Origin: Sphingomonadaceae bacterium
GTDB taxonomy: Bacteria; Pseudomonadota; Alphaproteobacteria; Sphingomonadales; Sphingomonadaceae
Direction of reading: 5' to 3'
Length of the DNA: 12,261 nt
Assembly: GCA_016462305.1 (NCBI GenBank)
Contig: JAEMTM010000024.1
Coordinates: forward strand, 1-12,261
The notes beneath the pieces are model-generated. The model had not been told where the DNA came from and searched no databases. It was given only the letters and a program-made list of their open reading frames with translations. Below are positions 6,401 through 12,261 of this stretch, piece by piece (within the stretch, counting starts at the first letter, position 1; every line of letters starts with the position of its first letter). A program made the translations under genes and the position numbers.

Positions 6401-6493
6401 CGTCATCCTGAACTTGTTTCAGGATAACGCGTCAACGTAGCCTGTTATTCTGGAGCCATAGGCTGGCAGAGCCAAAACAAGTTCAGGATGACG
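6401..6493. repeat. REP-like palindromic intergenic element
   Basis: CGTCATCCTGAACTTGTTT (6401-6419) and its exact reverse complement (6475-6493) form a perfect 19-bp inverted repeat with 55 bases between. The left arm also folds on itself: ATCCTGAA (6405-6412) and TTCAGGAT (6418-6425) around CTTGT. The interior has a short AGCC/GGCT stem around 6454-6464. The CGTCATCCTGAACTTGTTTC sequence resembles dispersed palindromes I recall from sphingomonad genomes, where such units are often mobilised by RAYT transposases; no transposase lies here. The position in a convergent intergenic gap is typical of such elements. Confidence 0.75.
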
Positions 6494-6529
6494 ATAGATG
6501 GCAAGAACAGTCACTTTCCTTCATCCCAC

Positions 6530-6560
6530 AAAAAGGGCCCGCATCGCTGCGAGCCCTTTT
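6530..6560. terminator. Bidirectional intrinsic terminator between helicase and TonB receptor
   Basis: GGGCCCGCA (6535-6543) pairs with TGCGAGCCC (6548-6556) over nine positions including one G-U/C-A position depending on strand, with the loop TCGC. A5 precedes it (6530-6534) and T4 follows (6557-6560). The minus-strand transcript therefore ends in U5 and the + strand transcript in U4. On the minus strand the mismatch is a G-U pair, so that direction is the stronger one. It lies 22 bases past the stop codon of the TonB receptor gene. Confidence 0.85.
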
Positions 6561-6581
6561 GTAGTCAATTAGGCGATATGC

Positions 6582-9392
6582 TCAGAATTTGCCGCGAAGT
6601 GTTATGCCAACGGTTCTTGGTTCGGACAGGAACGCGGAGAAAAGCTGCGATGAATAGCTCGTTGCACTTCCAAATTCCTTCTGTTGCGCCAGTGAGCCTG
6701 TTCCAGACGCTTGTAATGGAGAGTTAAACGCAACCTGATCATAATTCTTATTCAACAAATTTTGCGCCCAGAGTTCGACGGCCCATTTTTGTTCGGGTCC
6801 GCGAAGCCCGATACGCGCGTTAAACACTGCGAAGCCATCTTGTACCTTCTCAGGCAGCAGATCGGATCCAGTGTTATAGTCTGAAGTCATGCGCGTATCG
6901 ACATACACCAAGCCCGACAGGCCTGAGCCACCAATGTCTGGGGTCCATGCAACTGAACCCGTCACAACATATTTGGGAGCGTTCGAAAGATTGCTACCCG
7001 GAAGCTGGAAGAGTTCATTGGCAAGGGCGGTCCCTGTTGAGCGTCCTACCAGATCATTTTCATACTTGGTGTCTGAATAGGTAAAGCCCGCTGTTACTGC
7101 GAAATTTGGAGCAGGATACACAGACGCTTCAAGCTCAACGCCTTGCGAGATCACGCCCGGCTTAACATTTTTGGGATCGCAAGTGCCGGTCGCGCTCGAC
7201 AGATCTTCATCGGCACCGCTTCCACCAATCAAATCGGTGCAGGCGTTAACGTTCTGAACAAGGAAAAACAGCCCGTTAAAGGTATTTAGCTGGAAGCTAT
7301 CGAATTCCTGCCTAAATGCGGCAACATTCAAATTGAAGCGGCGTCCATTATATTTCACGCCTACTTCAAATGCGTTGACCTTTTCGGCATCGAAACGAAG
7401 GTTTGCAACGCTTGCAGGGGTAGGCGTAACCGTCGGCGATCCTAAAGCTGATGCGTCAAGATTGAATCCGCCCGCTTTATAGCCTTTTGAATAGCTTGCG
7501 TAGGTCAGCAAATCAGGCGTCGGTTTCCACGACAAGACGGCTGTGCCGGTAATTTGGTCGTCCTTTAAGCGGTCGTTCAAGGCCAGTGTATTCAACGCTG
7601 AGCTGAAATTGAACAGACAACTGAATAATGTAGAGCCGCCAAGCAGGGCACGCGTGGTTGCATTAGCCGTCCCTAATGTGGCCGCACCATTAGCAGCCTG
7701 TTGCGCCGTGCAGCCAGTATTGTTGTTATTGAAGCCTGCGCGCAATGTTTTGGTTTCATTTGTGTAACGCGCACCAAGCGTCAGATTAAACGTGTCGGTA
7801 AAACGAATGACATTATGCGTAAAAAATGCATAATTTTCGCTCTTTTGGTTAAATGCAGACACGGCGTTTCCGACGTTCCGAATATTTCCCAGACGCGTGA
7901 GAGATGCAATCAACTGCGAGGCGTCTGTCCCACCTGCTGCGTTCGCTGTGCCAAATGCGGCATTGAGAAAACCAATACCAGTTGGGCTGAGGCAGCCTGG
8001 GGCATTTACGCTTCGCAATGCGGGATCGTCATTACCCGGAGCCGGTCCGCCAAGAACTGCCGGGCGACCAACACCCGACACAAGACGGCAAGCCATAAAC
8101 GCACCATAGTCGTTACCGAACTGAAGATTATCAAGCAACTCCAGCTTTTCGTTGGTGTAGAAACCCCCAATCAGCCAGTCTAATTTGTTGTCAAAAGCAG
8201 ATCCTTGAAGACGCAATTCCTGCGTCAAGGTCTTGAACTGACGAAAAGCTGTGCCATCATTAGCCCGATAAAGCAGATCCACCGTCGAATAATCGACGTC
8301 ACCAGCCTGGCTGGCCTTATACTCGCGATAAGCGGTAATTGAGGTCAGATTAGCTCCACCAAAATTCCAATTCAACTCACCTGAGATACCACCATCGGTT
8401 GTTTTGCCACCAAGCGTACGTCCGGGCGAAATAGCAACTTGGCGGCTGAAACGGTCGTTCGGCGTTGGAAATACAGCGCCAAAACCATTCAATATGTTGA
8501 CCACACGGTTGGTTGCACGAATTCCGAAGTCTCCGGGTGCACCGGGTGTAGGATCGAATGTTTCATTGGTCGACCTGTAGACACCAGCACAGCAAGATTC
8601 CGTCCGTTTGGTGTAGTCGCCAATCAGTCGAAATGAGACAGCATCCGATGGCTCAAACAAAAGCTGGCCACGAACAAAGAAGCGGTCGCGATCATTTACG
8701 CGCTCACCCGTAGGTCCGGCTGCATTCACGACGCGGAAGAACCCGTCACGTTTTACATAAACGCCATCAATGCGCGCTGCGATAGATTCAGTAATGGGAC
8801 CTGTGATACCTCCGGCGAAGCGATAAAAATCGTAATTGCCGTAGGTCGCTTCAGCAGTTCCGCCGAAATCGAACTCTGGCTTTTTGCTAATTACGTGAAT
8901 CAGCCCTGCAGAAGCGTTGCGCCCGAAAAGGGTTCCCTGTGGTCCGCGCAAAACCTCGATACGGTCGATCTCACCAAGTTCGTTGAGGCCGATACCGCTT
9001 CGTGACCGATATACACCGTCTATGAAAACCGCGACGGAGCTTTCAAGGCCTGGATTGTCTCCGACCGTTCCAATACCACGGATACGGGCCGCACCATTTG
9101 CTTCAGTGCCTGTTGAAGATACGAGCAGCGACGGCGCGAGCTGGTTAAGTTGACGAATGTCATTGGCGCCAGAGTTCTGAAGCGATTCCGAATTAACAGC
9201 AGATACCGCCAGTGGCACATCCGCCAGCGCCTCGGTGCGCCTCGTCGCGGTGACAATGATATCACCTTGATCAAAAGTTTCCTGTTCGGCCTGAGGTGCG
9301 TCTTGCGCGAATGCCAAACTTGGGATCGTAAGCGCAATGCAGGCAGCTGATAATTTCAAGGCGTGACCGAGGGATTTTTCGTGTCGCAACAT
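6582..9392 (-). CDS. TonB-dependent outer membrane receptor
   Basis: This 936-residue protein is a TonB-dependent transporter. It has a signal peptide (1-29, cleaved after LAFA), a TonB box DIIVTA (44-49) and a plug domain (about 55-170) with RIRGIGT, VAVFIDGVY and IEVLRGPQGTLFGRNAS. A long beta-barrel follows to the C-terminal aromatic residue (TVGITLRGKF). Such receptors import scarce substrates across the outer membrane using TonB-ExbBD energy. The substrate cannot be told; the sequence is closest in style to the large sphingomonad receptors for organic compounds. The loops are long and Asn/Ala-rich, with several cysteines including a CC pair. The ATG at 9392 is chosen because AGGAG (9404-9400) lies 7 bases upstream; 9413 lacks a site. 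A weak promoter candidate is TTGACG (9493-9488). Confidence 0.95.
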   Translation of the reverse strand: MLRHEKSLGHALKLSAACIALTIPSLAFAQDAPQAEQETFDQGDIIVTATRRTEALADVPLAVSAVNSESLQNSGANDIRQLNQLAPSLLVSSTGTEANGAARIRGIGTVGDNPGLESSVAVFIDGVYRSRSGIGLNELGEIDRIEVLRGPQGTLFGRNASAGLIHVISKKPEFDFGGTAEATYGNYDFYRFAGGITGPITESIAARIDGVYVKRDGFFRVVNAAGPTGERVNDRDRFFVRGQLLFEPSDAVSFRLIGDYTKRTESCCAGVYRSTNETFDPTPGAPGDFGIRATNRVVNILNGFGAVFPTPNDRFSRQVAISPGRTLGGKTTDGGISGELNWNFGGANLTSITAYREYKASQAGDVDYSTVDLLYRANDGTAFRQFKTLTQELRLQGSAFDNKLDWLIGGFYTNEKLELLDNLQFGNDYGAFMACRLVSGVGRPAVLGGPAPGNDDPALRSVNAPGCLSPTGIGFLNAAFGTANAAGGTDASQLIASLTRLGNIRNVGNAVSAFNQKSENYAFFTHNVIRFTDTFNLTLGARYTNETKTLRAGFNNNNTGCTAQQAANGAATLGTANATTRALLGGSTLFSCLFNFSSALNTLALNDRLKDDQITGTAVLSWKPTPDLLTYASYSKGYKAGGFNLDASALGSPTVTPTPASVANLRFDAEKVNAFEVGVKYNGRRFNLNVAAFRQEFDSFQLNTFNGLFFLVQNVNACTDLIGGSGADEDLSSATGTCDPKNVKPGVISQGVELEASVYPAPNFAVTAGFTYSDTKYENDLVGRSTGTALANELFQLPGSNLSNAPKYVVTGSVAWTPDIGGSGLSGLVYVDTRMTSDYNTGSDLLPEKVQDGFAVFNARIGLRGPEQKWAVELWAQNLLNKNYDQVAFNSPLQASGTGSLAQQKEFGSATSYSSQLFSAFLSEPRTVGITLRGKF

Positions 9393-9558
9393 ATGTTCTC
9401 TCCTATTTGACATCTTTTTACAATTTAACGAAAACGCGCACGAATGTCATCGGTGTTAACCGCCAAAATCAATAAATTATTATTGTGCGTCAATATTGCA
9501 ACATTAGTGGCTTTTACGTCGCGGAAACGGTGCATTTTGGATTACAGTTCTCGCGCGC

Positions 9559-9587
9559 CATGCACAAAATGCTGCGCAGCAATGTGC
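9559..9587. repeat. Short palindrome behind the MDR oxidoreductase gene
   Basis: TGCTGCGCAGCA (9570-9581) is a perfect 12-bp palindrome flanked by imperfect GCAC/GTGC arms (9562-9565 and 9584-9587). It lies just after the stop codon of the oxidoreductase gene, 195 bases before the receptor start. On the minus strand it is followed by TTTT, so it might be a weak terminator with a four-base stem and GCGC loop, or a protein-binding site. Confidence 0.35.
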
Positions 9588-10604
9588 TCAGAGCTTAACG
9601 AGCATTTTGCCGGTGTTCTCCCCGCTGAACAGTCCGATAAAGGCTTCAGGGGTTTTTTCCAGGCCGTCCTTCACGGTCTCGCGGCCTTTCACAGCGCCCG
9701 ATTGAATGAGGGCCGCCATGTCTGCATTAAACTCTGGCACTTGGGCGTAGAAATCAGGGTAGAGGAAACCCTTAATCATAATCCTTTTGCCAATGATCAT
9801 GGGCAGATATTGCATGGGCTGCGCCTTAAAGTCGTTGTAGACATCAATCATGCCGCAAATGGCAAAGCGCGCCCATTCCTTGGATGTCGCAAGCGCGGCG
9901 TCAAAATGTTCGCCGCCAACATTGTCAAAATACACGTCAATTCCGGTTTCGCCCATATCCTTCAGCGCCGTCATTAACTGCGGAAGTACCTTGCCCGATT
10001 TATAGTCAATCACGGCGTCCGCACCCAGTTCTTTTACCCACGCGCATTTGTCGGCACCACCCGCCGAGCCAATGACTTTCATACCCTTGGCTTTGGCAAT
10101 TTGGGTCACTGTGGAGCCGACGGCACCGGCCGCAGCCGACACGAAGATCACTTCGCCCGCCTTGGCTTCAGCAACTTTAAGCAGGCCGAACCATGCGGTG
10201 CCGCCGGGCATACCGATGATGCTTAACCAATGTTGGTCTGGCACGCCCAAATCGGGCAGTTTCACCGGCGGCATTCCGGCAGGAGGCGTTTTGCCGCCGC
10301 CAAAGACGACAGTGTCACGCCAGCCCGCCATGTGCAGCACCTTTGCGCCAACGGGAAAATCGGCATTGTTGCTTTCGGTCACAGTGCCAACTGCGCCGCC
10401 AGTCATGGGTTCGCCCAACATGAACGGGTCAGCATAGCTTTTTGCATCGTTCATGCGTCCGCGCATATAGGGATCGACCGACAGCCAGCCATTGGTTACC
10501 CGAAACTCATCGGCACCCAAGGGCGTGTCGGAACGCTCAACAAGCGCAAAATTGCTGCTGTTCGGAAGTCCAACCGGGCGGCTAGCCAATGTCCATGCGC
10601 GCAT
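9588..10604 (-). CDS. NADP-dependent MDR oxidoreductase (alkenal/one reductase, CurA/PTGR-like)
   Basis: The 338-residue enzyme belongs to the zinc-free double-bond reductase branch of the medium-chain dehydrogenase/reductase superfamily, with prostaglandin reductases and E. coli CurA. Seen are WLSVDPYMRGRM (40-51), GMPGGTAWFGLL (131-142), the nucleotide-binding stretch VSAAAGAVGSTVTQIAK (155-171), FDNVGG (226-231) and the C-terminal FSGENTGKMLVKL. There are no catalytic or structural zinc ligands. Members reduce the C=C bond of alpha,beta-unsaturated aldehydes and ketones with NADPH. The start at 10604 overlaps the stop of the upstream amidohydrolase (TAATG), and the ribosome binding site GGAGAG lies inside that gene's end, so the two are probably translationally coupled. 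An in-frame ATG at 10670 would add 22 residues encoded inside the upstream gene and is unlikely. Confidence 0.93.
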   Translation of the reverse strand: MRAWTLASRPVGLPNSSNFALVERSDTPLGADEFRVTNGWLSVDPYMRGRMNDAKSYADPFMLGEPMTGGAVGTVTESNNADFPVGAKVLHMAGWRDTVVFGGGKTPPAGMPPVKLPDLGVPDQHWLSIIGMPGGTAWFGLLKVAEAKAGEVIFVSAAAGAVGSTVTQIAKAKGMKVIGSAGGADKCAWVKELGADAVIDYKSGKVLPQLMTALKDMGETGIDVYFDNVGGEHFDAALATSKEWARFAICGMIDVYNDFKAQPMQYLPMIIGKRIMIKGFLYPDFYAQVPEFNADMAALIQSGAVKGRETVKDGLEKTPEAFIGLFSGENTGKMLVKL

Positions 10605-12261
10605 TATCGTTTCTCTCCATTCATTTTTTCGTCTGCAGCATTTTTGTAGACAGGCCGTCCGCCCACCCACGTTTCCTTGACAGTTGCATGACGCAATTCT
10701 CGAGGGCTTGCAAGCAAAGGGTCGACATCAATCAAGATGAAGTCGGCATAATGCCCGGGCGTCAGCGAACCGAATTTGCCCTCTGCAAAAGCAGCATAGG
10801 CCGCGCCTGTCGTAAAACCCGCAAGCGCCTGTTCACGTGACACGCGCTCTTCTGGCCGCCAGCCGCCAAAGGGTTGGCCTTCGGCATCTTCGCGCGTTAT
10901 CGCGGCGGCAAGGCCAGCAAAGGGATCCGCCGATTCCACCGGCACATCGGAACCAAAGGCGAGTTTACCCCCGGCGCGTGCAATTGACTGCCACGCATAC
11001 GCGCCGTTCAGCCGCTCTGGCCCAAGCCGTGCCTCGGCCATCAAGCGATCTGATGTCTGGTGCACAGGCTGCATCGAGGAAATGATACCATGCTTGCCCA
11101 ATTTTTGCAGATCGGCGGGATCAACGATTTGGACATGTTCAATCCGCCAGCGTTGATCACCCTTGTAGGTTTCGGACAATTCCTCAATCGCGCTGATGAC
11201 TTCCGCATTGGCGGCGTCGCCAATGGCATGAACGGCGGTCTGGAAGCCGTCCATGGATGCGCGGACCATGAGGTTTCGGATTTCCGCGCTCGCCAGAAAT
11301 TGGAGACCCGTTTGCCCAGCAGCATCAGCATAAGGTTTTTTCAACCACGCACCTCGGCTGCCCAAGGCACCATCGAGATATAGCTTCACCCCGCCAAGCC
11401 GAAGTTTGTCATTATACAACCATGGGCTTGGTCGGGGACCGGCAATTGCGACCATATTGTCGATGCCGCTCGCATAAGCGAATATTCGCAACGTCAACCA
11501 GCCAGCATCGCCTGCGCGGCGATAGCTTTGCCAGTCGTCCATAGTTGTGCCCATGTCGGCAATGGCGGTGATGCCAAAGCTATGGAGCTTCTTCTGCGCC
11601 TCTCCCAAGGCAATATCGCGCTCTAGCGGTTTGGGTGCGGGCACAAATTTGCCAACCAGAACCGCCGCGGCGTCAACAAATATGCCCGTTGGCTTTCCGC
11701 TGATAGTTTCGATACGCCCACCTGGCGGAGATTTTGTTGTCGCATTTACGCCAGCGATGTCCATCGCGCGACTATTTGCCCAGCCCGCATGGCCATCGAC
11801 CCGCTCAAGCCAGACGGGACGGTCGCTGACAGCCACGTCAAGGTCTTGGGCCGTCGGGAAGCGGCCAAGGCCCCATTTTTCCTGGTTCCAACCGCGCCCA
11901 ATAATCCAGCGGCGTTCGGGATATTTTGCGGCATAAGCCTTGATCGCGGCTTGTGCCTCGGCAAGGCTGTTGGTGGCAGAAAGGTCGAGCGTCAGCAATT
12001 GGAAGCCAAGGCCCATGACATGGCCATGCGCATCAATCAGACCGGGTAATAATGTCGCGCCGCGTCCGTCCAAGCGGAAATCGAGTTGCTTGGGAATCTT
12101 ATCCTTTTTGGTGAGCAGCTCCGTCACCTTACCGTCGCTACCCACCAGCATGGCGTTAAAACGGATGACCTTGCCATCCTTGTCGAGCGTGATGCCGTTC
12201 ACATTTTCGACAAGCCCGTCGGCGCATGCGGGCGATGCGGCAGTGCTCGCGAACAGGGCGA
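10604..12261 (-). CDS. Secreted metal-dependent hydrolase, amidohydrolase 3 (YtcJ-like), 5' end outside the window
   Basis: The reading frame runs to the right edge of the window; 551 residues are visible and the true start is missing. The first residues (ALFASTAASPACA, then DGLVENVNG) look like the end of a signal peptide with cleavage after ACA, so the enzyme is probably exported. A GTG at 12202 is in frame but would remove this signal and is not the start. Numbered from that codon, the Amidohydro_3 metal ligands are visible: His59 and His61 (DAHGH), Lys273 (GGVKLYLDG), His325 (VHAIGD), His356 (RIEHVQ) and Asp419 (GSDVPVE). Members hydrolyse C-N bonds of amides, formamides or cyclic ureides; the substrate is unknown. 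The stop overlaps the next gene's ATG, indicating an operon. Confidence 0.93.
   Translation of the reverse strand, partial: ALFASTAASPACADGLVENVNGITLDKDGKVIRFNAMLVGSDGKVTELLTKKDKIPKQLDFRLDGRGATLLPGLIDAHGHVMGLGFQLLTLDLSATNSLAEAQAAIKAYAAKYPERRWIIGRGWNQEKWGLGRFPTAQDLDVAVSDRPVWLERVDGHAGWANSRAMDIAGVNATTKSPPGGRIETISGKPTGIFVDAAAVLVGKFVPAPKPLERDIALGEAQKKLHSFGITAIADMGTTMDDWQSYRRAGDAGWLTLRIFAYASGIDNMVAIAGPRPSPWLYNDKLRLGGVKLYLDGALGSRGAWLKKPYADAAGQTGLQFLASAEIRNLMVRASMDGFQTAVHAIGDAANAEVISAIEELSETYKGDQRWRIEHVQIVDPADLQKLGKHGIISSMQPVHQTSDRLMAEARLGPERLNGAYAWQSIARAGGKLAFGSDVPVESADPFAGLAAAITREDAEGQPFGGWRPEERVSREQALAGFTTGAAYAAFAEGKFGSLTPGHYADFILIDVDPLLASPRELRHATVKETWVGGRPVYKNAADEKMNGEKR

Noticed and set aside
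7701..8183. A 160-codon + strand frame
   Set aside because: It is antisense to the TonB receptor barrel region, with a Cys-rich, unfamilial translation and no ribosome binding site.
12200..12202. GTG as the start of the amidohydrolase
   Set aside because: The frame stays open upstream to the window edge and encodes the end of a signal peptide, so the gene starts outside the window.
1..12261. CRISPR arrays, toxin-antitoxin pairs, phage defence or riboswitches
   Set aside because: No regularly spaced direct repeats, defence domains or recognisable aptamer sequences were seen on either strand.

Overview
The window looks like ordinary chromosome from an alphaproteobacterium, most likely a moderate-GC member of the Sphingomonadales. 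The pointers are a long TonB-dependent receptor with an IIVTA TonB box, a SapC-family protein, a stand-alone N-formylglutamate amidohydrolase, a RhlE-like helicase ending in a GPMPGFLSVG-type tail, and a palindromic intergenic repeat of the kind I remember from sphingomonads. This assignment is inference; no 16S or marker gene is present. I see no phage, IS element, CRISPR array or integrase.

Left part (1-1400): a tRNA-Val(GAC) is cut by the left edge and read leftward. A gap follows that may encode a small protein, then the N-formylglutamate amidohydrolase gene on the + strand. Between that gene and the convergent cytochrome b561 gene lie a very strong minus-strand terminator and two hairpins, which together look like a small RNA with a C-rich (anti-Shine-Dalgarno-like) loop.

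Left-centre (1392-4253, minus strand): three co-directional genes run from an FAD-linked D-2-hydroxyacid dehydrogenase through SapC to cytochrome b561. The b561 start codon is buried in a perfect 11-bp inverted repeat whose loop carries the ribosome binding site. The dehydrogenase promoter region is shared with a divergent + strand gene for a small secreted four-cysteine protein of unknown function. That gene is followed by the DEAD-box RNA helicase gene.

Centre (6348-6581): the convergent gap between the helicase and the TonB receptor holds a 93-bp palindromic repeat and a bidirectional terminator.

Right part (6582-12261, minus strand): a secreted Amidohydro_3 metal-dependent hydrolase (its 5' end is outside the window) overlaps by one base (TAATG) with an NADP-dependent MDR oxidoreductase. 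The TonB-dependent receptor follows after a 195-bp gap. A joint uptake and catabolic role for these three is possible but not shown.

I did not find a clear new multi-gene system. The observations most worth checking are the sRNA candidate (about 1173-1271) and the start-codon hairpin of cytochrome b561 (1914-1952).
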